Below are positions 24,550 to 32,773 of a stretch of DNA of 36,428 bases, piece by piece. Source of the DNA: an uncultured Selenomonadales bacterium (GTDB taxonomy: Bacteria; Bacillota; Negativicutes; Selenomonadales; Selenomonadaceae); contig CALGGV010000353.1 in the NCBI GenBank assembly GCA_937915725.1, forward strand, positions 1 through 36,428. Reading direction: 5' to 3'. The notes beneath the pieces were generated by a model, which did not search any database, was not told where the DNA came from, and saw only the letters and a list, made by a program, of their open reading frames with translations. The position numbers and the translations under genes are program-made. Positions within the stretch are counted from its first letter, which is position 1, and every line of letters starts with the position of its first letter.

Positions 24550-25836
24550 ATGACAGAATACATTGGGGCGCAGGGCGTCCTTGACAAAAAGAAAAAATTT
24601 ATTATGCCGTGCTTAGGACACTTTTATTTTAACCCGCCGGAATTTGTGCGCGGCGAAATGCAATACCTTTTTGACAGCGAAGGCAAAAAATATCTTGATA
24701 TGTACGCGGGCGTTTCAGTCATAAATTGCGGGCACTGCAATCCGTTCATCACTGAAAAAATCATCGCACAGATTAAAAATCTTCAGCACGTCTGCAATAT
24801 CTACCTTACCGAAAATTTTGTAAACCTTGCCGAAAAATTAGCTGAAGTTACGCCGGGCAAATTGCAAAAATCTTTTTTCTGCTCCAGCGGCACTGAGGCT
24901 AATGAAGGCTCGCTTTTATTGGCGTCGATTTACACAAAAAGTTCAGAATTTATTGCACTTCAAAACGGCTTGCACGGGCGCACAAAATTAACAATGAGTT
25001 TAACCGGAATTGGAATGTGGCGCACTGATAATTTTCCCGTCGGCGGGATAAATTTTGCGCCTAATCCCTATTGCTACCGCTGCCCGCTCGGCAAAAAATA
25101 TCCCGAATGTGATTTAGAATGTGCCAATAAAATTGAAACAATTATCAAAACTGCAACAAGCGGAAAACCCGCCGCGCTAATCGCCGAGCCGATTCAAGGC
25201 AACGCCGGAATTGTTGTACCGCCGAAAAATTATTTTAAGCGCGTCAAAGAAATTTTGAAAAATTACGGCGCGTTGTTGATTGATGATGAAGTTCAAACGG
25301 GATTTGCGCGAACCGGTAAAATGTTTGCGATAGAAAATTTTGACGTGGAGCCGGATATAATGAGTGTTGCAAAGGCGTTGGGCAACGGACAACCTATCAG
25401 CGCGTTTATTTCTACCGCCGAAATTGCAGACACTTATACACGCCCGGGCGCGTCAACTTTGGGCGGAAATCCTGTTTCTTCAACGGCGGGGCTTGCAGTT
25501 TTAGATTATATTGCTGAAAATAATTTAATGGAAAATGCAAAACTGCGCGGCGAACAACTTAAACGCGGGCTTGAAAATTTGCAAAAAAAATATCCAATAA
25601 TTGGAGACGTGCGCGGAATTGGATTAATGATTGGCGCAGAATTTGTCCACGCTGATAAATCGCCTGCCGCTAAGGAACTTGACGAAGTTTTGGAAATTTT
25701 GAAAGACAACGGCTTTATAATTGGAAAGGGCGGAGTTGGTAGAAATGTCATGGCTTTTCAGCCGCCGCTTGTCATTACAAAAGAAAATGTTGACGATGTT
25801 TTAAATGCGCTGGACTTAGCACTTAGCAAAATTTAA
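24550..25836 (+). CDS. Class III PLP aminotransferase (alanine-glyoxylate/acetylornithine type)
   Basis: 428 aa; starts directly at the base after the LptA-like stop, with GAGG just upstream inside that gene, so the two are co-translated. Motifs: CSSGTEANEGSLLLA (phosphate cup), GLHGRTKLTMS, EPIQGNAGIVVPP, LLIDDEVQTGFARTG (the Asp that contacts PLP), and SVAKALGNGQPISAF with the Schiff-base Lys. A four-Cys insert (YCYRCPLGKKYPECDLECAN, around 176-195) resembles a metal-binding loop seen in the AGXT2-like subgroup. The amino donor and acceptor are not readable. Confidence 0.93.
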   Translation: MTEYIGAQGVLDKKKKFIMPCLGHFYFNPPEFVRGEMQYLFDSEGKKYLDMYAGVSVINCGHCNPFITEKIIAQIKNLQHVCNIYLTENFVNLAEKLAEVTPGKLQKSFFCSSGTEANEGSLLLASIYTKSSEFIALQNGLHGRTKLTMSLTGIGMWRTDNFPVGGINFAPNPYCYRCPLGKKYPECDLECANKIETIIKTATSGKPAALIAEPIQGNAGIVVPPKNYFKRVKEILKNYGALLIDDEVQTGFARTGKMFAIENFDVEPDIMSVAKALGNGQPISAFISTAEIADTYTRPGASTLGGNPVSSTAGLAVLDYIAENNLMENAKLRGEQLKRGLENLQKKYPIIGDVRGIGLMIGAEFVHADKSPAAKELDEVLEILKDNGFIIGKGGVGRNVMAFQPPLVITKENVDDVLNALDLALSKI

Positions 25837-26022
25837 ATTAAAAAAGCCCATTATATTTAAATTTAAGCAAGGTTTTAAAAGTTTAAGTATAAATCTTTCA
25901 AAAAAAGTTTGAAGGCGGCTTGTCGTTGATATTTTAGCCCATTTTGACGATATTTAAAATTGTTTTAAAGATTTGAATTGATTGAGCAAGCAGGGAGAAT
26001 TTTTTTAAGGTGGTCTTCATAA
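25837..26022. other. Intergenic region with AT inverted repeat and one dispersed repeat copy
   Basis: A 10-bp perfect inverted repeat (25829-25838 with 25855-25864, only A/T) spans the aminotransferase stop and may help termination. At about 25907-25948 lies a copy of the element found twice at the right end of the window, sharing ATTTTAGCCCATTTTG. No gene seen. Confidence 0.6.
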
Positions 26023-27438
26023 TTGGAAACTTTTTGTATAGGCGTGGCGATTGTCGGCTTAATGTTATTTGCGTATCGCGGCTGGTCGATAATTTTAATC
26101 GCGCCTTTTTTTGCTATGTTGGCGGCTTTATTCAGTCATTTTGGAATAATGCCAATTTACAGCGAAATGTATATGACGCGGCTTGCCGAATATACTAAAA
26201 CTTATTACCCTGTATTTTTGTTTGGCGCAGTATTTGCGCGGCTCATGGAAAAGGGCGGCTTAGCATCAGCAATAGCGGGAAAAATTATGGACGTGCTGGG
26301 CGAAAAGCAGGCAGTACTGGCAGTAATTTTAGGCTGCGCGGCGTTGACTTACGGCGGCTTAAGTGTTTTTGTAGTAGCGTTTGTAATGTACCCGTTCGGC
26401 GCGGAAATTTTCAGAAAAGCTGACATTCCCAAAAGACTTTTACCGGCAACTTTATGGATGGGGATATTTTCATTTGCAATGGTGGCGTTGCCGGGAACTC
26501 CGCAGATTCAAAACATTATCCCTTCAGCCTTTTTTGGTACTTCGACTTGGGCGGGCGTAGGAATTGGAATTTTTGCCACGCTTTTATATTTGGGCGCAAG
26601 TATGGGCTGGCTTACATTCCGCGCAAAATCTTTACAATCTAAAGGCGAAGGTTACGGCGGAGAAATTGCTCCAAAACAACGCCGCGACAGATTATTACCA
26701 AGTTGGCAAATGGCAAGTATTCCGCTGTTAATGGTTATCGTGATAAATATAATTTTAAGCAACCCTTTCAATTTGGAAAGTGGCTTTCATTGGGAAGAAA
26801 CAATTTTGGAAGATTTTAAACCGCTGAAATTGACTTTATTGGCGGCAAGTGTCAGCAAAGTAAATTCAATTTGGTCAATCAGTGTTGCATTAGTTTTAAG
26901 CAGTATTGCGGCGGCTTATATTGGGCGCAGACACTTTAAACACAACAAAGAAAAATTTTTGGAAACTATAAATTACGGCGCGGCGTCAAGTTGTGCGGCT
27001 GTTTTAAATGTTGCGTCCGGATTTGCATTCGGTAGCGTTATGGTAATGATGCCGGGATTTTTACCAATTAAAGAAATTTTGATAGATATTGGCGATAGTG
27101 CAGGTCCTTTAGTTTCAGCAGTTGTAACAACAAATATTATGGGCGGAATTACCGGCTCGGCGTCGGGCGGCTTAACAATCGCACTTTCAATGCTCGGCGA
27201 ACAATGGGCGCAAATGGCAACTGCGCAGGGAATACCGCTTGAGGCTTTACACAGAATTATTGCCGTTGCCTCCATTGGAATTGATCCTGTTCCACACGCA
27301 GGCGCGCTTGTGACTTTGCTGGCTATTTGCGGCTTAACTCACAAGGATTCTTATTTTGATATTATTATTTTGATGGTCATTAAATTTTTTATACCGTTCC
27401 TTTGCATTTTATTCTTTATGACAACGGGAATTGCTTAA
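26023..27438 (+). CDS. GntP-family permease
   Basis: 471 aa, about 12 hydrophobic spans throughout. Start TTG 26023, with AAGGTGG about 10 bp upstream; there is no ATG nearby. GntP-like features are GIMPIYSEMYMTRLAEYTKTYYPVFLFGAVFARLMEKGG, LTYGGLSVFVVAFVMYPFG (the GGxxVF segment) and VALPGTPQIQNIIPSAFFGT. The C-terminal half has NIMGGITGSASGGLTIALS and a DPVPHAGALVTLL motif. Members of this superfamily carry gluconate or other carboxylates with H+; the substrate here is unknown. No catabolic partner gene is adjacent. Confidence 0.88.
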   Translation: METFCIGVAIVGLMLFAYRGWSIILIAPFFAMLAALFSHFGIMPIYSEMYMTRLAEYTKTYYPVFLFGAVFARLMEKGGLASAIAGKIMDVLGEKQAVLAVILGCAALTYGGLSVFVVAFVMYPFGAEIFRKADIPKRLLPATLWMGIFSFAMVALPGTPQIQNIIPSAFFGTSTWAGVGIGIFATLLYLGASMGWLTFRAKSLQSKGEGYGGEIAPKQRRDRLLPSWQMASIPLLMVIVINIILSNPFNLESGFHWEETILEDFKPLKLTLLAASVSKVNSIWSISVALVLSSIAAAYIGRRHFKHNKEKFLETINYGAASSCAAVLNVASGFAFGSVMVMMPGFLPIKEILIDIGDSAGPLVSAVVTTNIMGGITGSASGGLTIALSMLGEQWAQMATAQGIPLEALHRIIAVASIGIDPVPHAGALVTLLAICGLTHKDSYFDIIILMVIKFFIPFLCILFFMTTGIA

Positions 27439-27462
27439 ATTTTATTTTTAGTTTAACAAGTC

Positions 27463-27628
27463 GGCTTTTCTTTCTTTAGAAGAAAGAAACGCCTAGCAAA
27501 AGAAAGAATCTTTCGCCCGCCTGCGTTTTTCGCGTCAAACAAAAAATAATTTAAAGTTCCAGCCGCGTTTTCTCACGTTACCGCAATTTAAAGCCCCAAG
27601 CAAAAACGGAGTGCGGCGGGCGATATTT
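27463..27628 (+). other. Structured intergenic region: hairpin plus long inverted repeat
   Basis: 27463-27493 folds into a 13-of-14 bp hairpin with a TAG loop, a probable terminator-like structure for the permease gene. Right after it, TCGCCCGCC near 27508-27516 is a perfect match to GGCGGGCGA near 27620-27628, with a second complementary pair further inside (CGTTTTT and AAAAACG). Together these close a stem around 100 nt. The block is unusually GC-rich for its surroundings. Could be an RNA element or a small mobile-element relic; no ORF explains it. Confidence 0.55.
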
Positions 27629-27676
27629 TTTTTATTTACATTTTCAATTAAAGTCTAATGAAAGGAAGTTTTTTCT

Positions 27677-28966
27677 ATGGTAAATCAAAAACTATTTAAG
27701 CAACTGCAAAAATTTGATCCGGATTTGTGCGAACTTTTAAAAATATCTTTCGACCGGCAAGTTTCTAGCCTTTCGCTAATTCCAACAGACAGTGCAGCCT
27801 CGCCATTATCGCAATATCTGAAAGGCAGCGCGTTAGGCAATGATTTTATTGGACACCATTCTTTTGAACATTACAGCCGAATTGAAAAATTGGCGGTAAA
27901 AAGGGCTTGTGAACTTTTTCAAGCAGAGCACGCAATTTTGAGAATTGGAAATCACGTTGCGGCGTCCCGTGTTGTACTTTTGGCTTTGGCGAAAAAAGGC
28001 GATAAAATTTTATCTTTCAATTTGCGCAAAAGTGAACATTGTACAGGCGAACAAATGCAATATGATTTTATAAATTTTGCAGTGGAGCCGCACAATTTTA
28101 AATTAAATTTTGACAAGGTAAGATATTTGGCGTTGAAAAATAAGCCCGTGTTAATAATTTATTCGCCGGTAAATTATCCGCACAATATCGATTATAAAAA
28201 ATTGCGTTCAATCGCCGATGAAGTTAAAGCTAACCTGTGGATTGATTTAGGGCAAAATTCCGGCTTAATCGCCGCAAAAAAAATAAAATCGCCCGTGCCT
28301 TACGCCGACGTTGCAACTTTTTCTGCAAGTGACGCATTGCACGGACCGCAAACGGGAATTATTTTGGCGAAAAATAAGTTGGCAGACCTTTTAGAAAAAA
28401 CTGTAGTTGATACAGGGCATGTATCCTTGAAAAAAAATGTACTTGCCGCGCTGGCGATAACTTTCAAAGAAGTTACCTGCGTTGAATATGAAGATTATTC
28501 ACAACAAGTTTTGGATAACGCCCGCGCCTTAGAAAACGGTTTAAAAAAATCCGGAGTTGAAGTTATTTTTTCGCCGACTGAAAATCATTTGGTACTTGTA
28601 AAACTGCCCAAAAATATCGACGGCGCACTAACTGCACAAAAATTAGAGCAAGCCGGCTTGTTGGTAAAGGCAGAAAAATTAATGACTTCCGACGATAAAA
28701 TTTCTTATCCGGTATTGCGCCTTTCGAGTTTAGACCCGACAACCCGCGCCCTAAATGAAGAGGATATGTTTACAGTTGGCTTGACTTTAGGTGAATTTTT
28801 AAAATCGCCGCAGGATTCACAGTCGATAAAAGCCGTGAATTTGGTTATAAAGGAAATGGTCGAAAATCTGCCGCTGTTTTCTGAAGAATGGTTACCGGAC
28901 GCCGGAATTATTCAAGAACGCGACGCAGATTTAATGATGAAGTCTTTAATTTACGGTACTATTTAG
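27677..28966 (+). CDS. Serine hydroxymethyltransferase-like protein lacking the PLP lysine
   Basis: 429 aa; RBS AAAGGAAG before the ATG. The fold-type I PLP layout of GlyA is clear: RIEKLAVKRACELFQAEHA (SHMT: VEQLAIDRAKELFGA), an IDLGQNSGLIAAKKIKSPVPYADV segment and the FSASDALHGPQTGIIL block. In GlyA this last block is TTHKTLRGPRGG, with the Schiff-base lysine; here it is Asp219. The PLP-stacking His is Gln (DLGQNSG versus DMAHVAG), and the N-terminal YAEGYPGKRYYGG loop is replaced by LGNDFIGHHSFEHYS. Ordinary SHMT chemistry is therefore unlikely; it may be a regulatory or repurposed paralogue. The stop TAG lies inside a heptamer array. Confidence 0.8.
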   Translation: MVNQKLFKQLQKFDPDLCELLKISFDRQVSSLSLIPTDSAASPLSQYLKGSALGNDFIGHHSFEHYSRIEKLAVKRACELFQAEHAILRIGNHVAASRVVLLALAKKGDKILSFNLRKSEHCTGEQMQYDFINFAVEPHNFKLNFDKVRYLALKNKPVLIIYSPVNYPHNIDYKKLRSIADEVKANLWIDLGQNSGLIAAKKIKSPVPYADVATFSASDALHGPQTGIILAKNKLADLLEKTVVDTGHVSLKKNVLAALAITFKEVTCVEYEDYSQQVLDNARALENGLKKSGVEVIFSPTENHLVLVKLPKNIDGALTAQKLEQAGLLVKAEKLMTSDDKISYPVLRLSSLDPTTRALNEEDMFTVGLTLGEFLKSPQDSQSIKAVNLVIKEMVENLPLFSEEWLPDAGIIQERDADLMMKSLIYGTI

Positions 28967-29037
28967 GCAAGAGGCATTAGGCATTAGGCAAGAGTTTTTT
29001 TATCCTACTGCCTTTTTACTTCTGCCTACTGCCTAAA
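28963..29037. repeat. Inverted heptamer arrays between convergent genes, probable two-way terminator
   Basis: Plus-strand units TTAGGCA, AGAGGCA, TTAGGCA, TTAGGCA (28963-28990), then a T-run. The opposite strand carries TTAGGCA and GTAGGCA near 29023-29037. The two arms can pair (TTAGGCA with TGCCTAA, AGGCA with TGCCT). Both flanking genes take their TAG stop from the outermost TTTAGGCA/TTAGGCA unit. Confidence 0.8.
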
Positions 29038-30088
29038 AATTATATTTTTCCTTGATTTGTTGTTTGACAGTTTCATTTGCCAAAAATTCTTCGTAAGTAG
29101 AAATTCTGTCAACCGTGCCGCTCGGCGCAACGTCAATGATTCTGGTTGCAACATTTTCCAAAAAAGCGCGGTCGTCTTCAGAAAAAATTATTGTACCTTT
29201 GAAATTTTGCAAGGCGCGTTCAAATTCTTCAATATTTGGTAAATCCAAAAAAGCTGTCGGCTCGTCCAAAAGTAAAAAATTTGCGTCACTGTCGCGCAGA
29301 TTATCCAATTCAACTTTCGCCGTTGCGCTTGAAAAAACTTGTGGCATATACGCCACTTTCAAGCCTTCGGCGAATTTTATTGTACCTTGTTCCGCGCCGC
29401 CGTGCGGATTTTTATTTTTCCACGCAGTGTACAAAGTTTTTAAAAGTTTAGAGCGTCCCAATTTATTTTTCCCTACAAGTGCGACTTTTTGCCCCTGCCG
29501 AATTGTAAAGCCGACGTGTTTAAATAAAGTTTCACCTGCGCGAACTTTTAAAAGATTATTGACTTCCAAAGTTGCAGAATTTTCAGGGAGCGGTTGGCAA
29601 TTCAAATTAATTTTGGGAGCTTGAATGTTGCCTAGACGAATAATTTTTGGGCAAGTGCGCTTTAAAAAATATCTGTTGTTGCTGACGATAACCGCCGTCA
29701 AATTTTGGCGTTCAAGCAGGAAATTTATCAGCCATTCAATACCTTCCGCGTCAAGATTTTTTGTAGGTTCATCAAGCAATAAAATAATTTCTTCGTCGTT
29801 TAAGTGGCGCACAGTACGTTTCAATTTTTCAAGTGCGGACATTTCAGCCATTCGCAATTCTGAAAAATCTGCTGAAATATTTCCCGTTACGGTTAAAACT
29901 TCGCCGGAAATATTGACTTCGCCTTCAGTTTGAATTAATCTGCCCGCCAAAATATCCAGCAGTGAAGATTTACCCGCGCCTTCGCCGCCCGTTATTCCTA
30001 ACTTTTCACCGCGCTTAACTTCAATATTTAAATTTGAAAAAATTTCTTTTTGGGCAAGTTGCAATCCTAAATTTTTTATCTGTATCAA
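29033..30088 (-). CDS. Compact, degenerate ABC-F-like ATP-binding protein
   Basis: 351 aa; start TTG 30088 with AAAGGAT 7 bp upstream. Two nucleotide-binding halves are fused, with no membrane part, as in ABC-F proteins, but those are usually 500-650 aa. First half: Walker A GGEGAGKSS, Walker B IILLLDEPTKNLD. Second half: Walker A degraded to GKNKLGRSK, Walker B FLLLDEPTAFLD. I find no LSGGE signature in either half, and the long ABC-F linker is shortened. Helical subdomains appear deleted. Possible roles: ribosome-associated factor or paralogue under decay. Hydrolysis by a normal two-site mechanism is doubtful. Confidence 0.78.
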   Translation of the reverse strand: MIQIKNLGLQLAQKEIFSNLNIEVKRGEKLGITGGEGAGKSSLLDILAGRLIQTEGEVNISGEVLTVTGNISADFSELRMAEMSALEKLKRTVRHLNDEEIILLLDEPTKNLDAEGIEWLINFLLERQNLTAVIVSNNRYFLKRTCPKIIRLGNIQAPKINLNCQPLPENSATLEVNNLLKVRAGETLFKHVGFTIRQGQKVALVGKNKLGRSKLLKTLYTAWKNKNPHGGAEQGTIKFAEGLKVAYMPQVFSSATAKVELDNLRDSDANFLLLDEPTAFLDLPNIEEFERALQNFKGTIIFSEDDRAFLENVATRIIDVAPSGTVDRISTYEEFLANETVKQQIKEKYNF

Positions 30089-30152
30089 TTAAAAGATCCT
30101 TTCTAATTTAATCTGCCCTAAAATTCTGCAATACAAAATTTTTTCCTGCAAA

Positions 30153-30752
30153 TTAAAAATCCTTAGGCGAAGCATTAAGCATAAATAAACCGTTATTTTC
30201 TATAAAAAATGTGGTATATTTTATATTTCCCTGTATAGCTTTACCGTTATTTTTGATTAATTCCGAAATATTCTCCGGATGACAATAAACCTGTTTCAAA
30301 AGTTGATTCATTTGATAGTCAGATAATCCTTGATTCAAGGTTTTCATTAAAATTCCGTACAATGTTATCATTTCGACAATATGAGTCTCATTTTGGGGAC
30401 TTGCGATAAAGCTAACCTCAATGACATTACCGGTAGAATGACTAATTGTTGCCAACATTGATAAATTGGAATGAAAATTATACTGGTATACATCTTTTAC
30501 AGAGCCTTTTTTTAAGGTAGCGTTAAAAATATAGTACTGCGAATAATTGCCGATACTATCCAAAGTGTCTGCAAAGTTATCAGCAAACTGTTTAAAAGTT
30601 ATGCCCATATCAATAGTTTTGGCGGTTTCGAAACGTATCATTTCTTCAAAGTGTTTAGGCGGTTCCATTTCAAACTGCGACACGGCTTTTACGCTGCCGC
30701 AACCTGTAAATAAAATTCCGCCCATCAATACTGCACAAATAAATTTTTTCAT
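30153..30752 (-). CDS. Hypothetical lipoprotein
   Basis: 199 aa from ATG 30752 (AGGAGTG upstream). Signal peptide MKKFICAVLMGGILFTGC has a clear lipobox (FTGC), so Cys18 is lipid-anchored. The mature domain begins GSVKAVSQFEMEPPKHFEEM, is mixed alpha/beta, and contains one more Cys (VYCHPENISEL). I do not recognise the family. It diverges from sstT, has its own promoter, and no partner gene is obvious. Confidence 0.85.
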   Translation of the reverse strand: MKKFICAVLMGGILFTGCGSVKAVSQFEMEPPKHFEEMIRFETAKTIDMGITFKQFADNFADTLDSIGNYSQYYIFNATLKKGSVKDVYQYNFHSNLSMLATISHSTGNVIEVSFIASPQNETHIVEMITLYGILMKTLNQGLSDYQMNQLLKQVYCHPENISELIKNNGKAIQGNIKYTTFFIENNGLFMLNASPKDF

Positions 30753-30773
30753 AAAAATCACTCCTTGCAGCAA

Positions 30774-30802
30774 AGAATAACTATTGATTTTTAAAATGTC
30801 AA
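30774..30802 (-). promoter_or_regulatory. Promoter of the lipoprotein gene
   Basis: Minus strand TTGACA (30802-30797), a 17-bp spacer, and TATTCT (30779-30774). Confidence 0.65.
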
Positions 30803-30806
30803 CAAT

Positions 30807-30836
30807 TTGTCAATAAATAGTTATCAGTGGTATAAT
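30807..30836 (+). promoter_or_regulatory. Promoter of sstT
   Basis: TTGTCA (30807-30812), an 18-bp spacer, then TATAAT (30831-30836) preceded by TGG, an extended -10 feature. It is back to back with the lipoprotein promoter; the -35 regions lie within 5 bp of each other. Confidence 0.7.
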
Positions 30837-30868
30837 CTGCGCTGAAAATTTTTTTTGGAGGTTGTTAA

Positions 30869-32110
30869 ATGTTAGGCAAAGTAGGAAAGATTTACGGCGA
30901 AACAGCATTGATAAAATTAATCGCCGTTGGTCTGGTAGTAGGAATTATTTTAGCGTTATTTGTACCGGCGGTAATTCCCGTCATCGCAGTTTTCGGCAAA
31001 TTGTTTGTAAACGCGTTGAAAGGCGTTGCGCCAATTTTGGTTTTTGTTTTGGTAATGAATGCACTTTCGCAAAAGGCAGAATCAAAATCTTCAATGAAAC
31101 CAATAATTCAGCTGTACGTGATAGGGACTTTTTGCGCGTCATTGGTGGCGGTTACGGCGTCATTTTTATTCCCTACAACTTTAAATTTGCAAACTGAAGG
31201 CTCAAGCATTACGCCGCCAAGTGGAATTGTTGAAGTTTTGCAAAATGTAATTATGAATGTTGTAGATAATCCAATTCACGCGCTGACAAATGCAAATTAC
31301 ATAGGAATTTTGGCGTGGGGCGTAATTGTCGGCTTAGCGTTGAGAAATGCAAGCGATGAAACACATACAGTACTTGCAGATTTGGCGGCGGCAGTTACTC
31401 AAGTTGTACAATGGGTAATTCGTTTTGCGCCTTTCGGAATTATGGGGCTTGTAGCTGATGCAATAGGAACTTCCGGCGTTGACGCACTTTTGGGCTATGC
31501 AAAATTATTGGCGGTACTTTTGGGCGCATTTTTCAGCGTTGCCTTGATAATGAATCCGCTGATTGTATGGCTGAAAATTGGAATGAATCCCTACCCGCTG
31601 GTTTTTGCAACCCTGCGCGAAAGTGGAATTTACGCTTTTTTCACAAGAAGTTCAGCGGCAAATATTCCTGTAAATATGAGTTTGTGCAAAAGATTGAGGC
31701 TTGACGAAAATTTATATTCTGTATCAATCCCGCTCGGCGCAACGATCAACATGGCGGGCGCGTCAATAACAATCGCCGTTTTGAGTTTGGCAACGGCACA
31801 TACTTTAGGAATTAATGTAGATATGCCGACGGCTTTATTACTTTGCATAATTGCGACAGTTGGAGCTTGCGGCGCGTCGGGCGTTGCAGGCGGTTCACTT
31901 TTGTTAATTCCCGTTGCCTGCTCAAGTTTTGGAATTTCTTCAGATATTTCAATGCAGGTTGTAGGTGTAGGATTTATAATCGGTGTGTTGCAGGATTCTT
32001 GCGAAACTGCGCTAAATTCTTCAAGCGACGTACTTTTTACGGCAACTGCCGAATTTGCACGCCGCGCCAAAAATGGCGAATTAAAACCTTCAGATTTAAT
32101 CCCCCGCTAA
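30869..32110 (+). CDS. sstT: Serine/threonine:Na+ symporter SstT
   Basis: 413 aa; GGAGG 8 bp upstream. DAACS-family (glutamate transporter fold) with eight membrane spans and two re-entrant loops. Motifs: KGVAPILVFVLVMNAL, FFTRSSAANIPVNM (serine-rich hairpin 1), SIPLGATINMAGASITI (the NMxG sodium/substrate motif) and GACGASGVAGGSLLLIPVACS (hairpin 2). These match SstT better than aspartate carriers. The last ~170 bp of the gene are duplicated right behind the stop codon. Own promoter. Confidence 0.93.
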   Translation: MLGKVGKIYGETALIKLIAVGLVVGIILALFVPAVIPVIAVFGKLFVNALKGVAPILVFVLVMNALSQKAESKSSMKPIIQLYVIGTFCASLVAVTASFLFPTTLNLQTEGSSITPPSGIVEVLQNVIMNVVDNPIHALTNANYIGILAWGVIVGLALRNASDETHTVLADLAAAVTQVVQWVIRFAPFGIMGLVADAIGTSGVDALLGYAKLLAVLLGAFFSVALIMNPLIVWLKIGMNPYPLVFATLRESGIYAFFTRSSAANIPVNMSLCKRLRLDENLYSVSIPLGATINMAGASITIAVLSLATAHTLGINVDMPTALLLCIIATVGACGASGVAGGSLLLIPVACSSFGISSDISMQVVGVGFIIGVLQDSCETALNSSSDVLFTATAEFARRAKNGELKPSDLIPR

Positions 32111-32344
32111 AAAATTTTTAACCGTTTAGTAAAATTAAATATCCTTCAGATATTTCAATGCAGGTTGTAGGCGTAGGTTTTATAATCGGCGTATTGCAGG
32201 ATTCTTGCGAAACTGCGCTAAATTCTTCAAGCGATGTACTTTTTACGGCAACTGCCGAATTTGCACGCCGCGCCAAAAATGGCGAATTAAAACCTTCAGA
32301 TTTAATCCCCCTCTGATTTTAGGACTAGGGATTAGGGGCTAGAG
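32111..32344 (+). pseudogene. Duplicated 3' end of sstT followed by a heptamer array
   Basis: 32141-32315 repeats the last ~170 bp of sstT (from about 31940), beginning CTTCAGATATTTCAATGC. The frame is kept, reading SDISMQVVGVGFIIGVLQDS and onward to ELKPSDLIPL-stop. A handful of silent third-base changes separate the copies. There is no start codon or RBS, so it is not expressed as a protein on its own. It is followed at 32317-32344 by heptamers TTTTAGG, ACTAGGG, ATTAGGG, GCTAGAG. Confidence 0.9.
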
Positions 32345-32356
32345 ATTTTATTAAAT

Positions 32357-32382
32357 AAAAAAAGCAGGCTTGAATTGCCCGC
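32357..32382 (-). terminator. Terminator of the cobQ-MNT-HEPN unit
   Basis: Minus strand GCGGGC (32382-32377) pairs with GCCTGC (32369-32364; one G-U pair) around a 7-nt loop, then a run of seven T. It lies 11 bp behind the HEPN gene stop. Confidence 0.85.
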
Positions 32383-32392
32383 ACTAATAAAT

Positions 32393-32773
32393 TTATTTGT
32401 TTTCAAGAAAATTTTTAATCGTTTCATAAAATTCAACTGCGTTGTTATATTGAGTTTCGGCATCTTCACGAGAAACAATATAAAAATCCTCATAATCGCA
32501 ATTATTTCTAATTTCAAAAGCGTTACCAACATATTGAGAAAATTTTACATCGAAAATTTTCGTCTTAATATAATGTTGGCGAAAATAACTGATAACTGCA
32601 GAATGTTTTTTGAAGTCAATTTCATTTTCTGCTAAAAGTGCGCGAATTGTTGTAAAAATTGCGTAATATGAACGATTGATTGAATCTTTGTAACAATTAT
32701 TTTCAAGCATAATTTTCGATGCTGAAAGAAATTCCGTCGCTCTCACCAGTCGATATTTTGTTAATTCACGCAA
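32393..32773 (-). CDS. HEPN-domain protein (toxin-type partner of an MNT pair)
   Basis: 126 aa; start TTG 32773, overlapping the MNT stop by 8 bp, with GAAGG upstream. All-helical HEPN (PF05168-like): KYRLVRATEFLSASKIMLEN, NRSYYAIFTTIRALLAE, FRQHYIKTKIFDVKFSQYV. A C-terminal RNNCDYEDF motif stands where RNase-type HEPN proteins carry R-x4-6-H; here Tyr occupies the position of the catalytic His. In HEPN-MNT modules the MNT protein can nucleotidylate the HEPN toxin. Whether this one is an active RNase is open. Confidence 0.87.
   Translation of the reverse strand: MRELTKYRLVRATEFLSASKIMLENNCYKDSINRSYYAIFTTIRALLAENEIDFKKHSAVISYFRQHYIKTKIFDVKFSQYVGNAFEIRNNCDYEDFYIVSREDAETQYNNAVEFYETIKNFLENK

Noticed and set aside
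27463..27628. tRNA or insertion-sequence gene in the structured block
   Set aside because: No cloverleaf or transposase frame could be found; only inverted repeats are supported.
29115..29624. 169-residue open frame antisense to the ABC-F-like gene
   Set aside because: Low-complexity Ser/Lys/Phe composition typical of the opposite strand of an AT-rich gene; no RBS.
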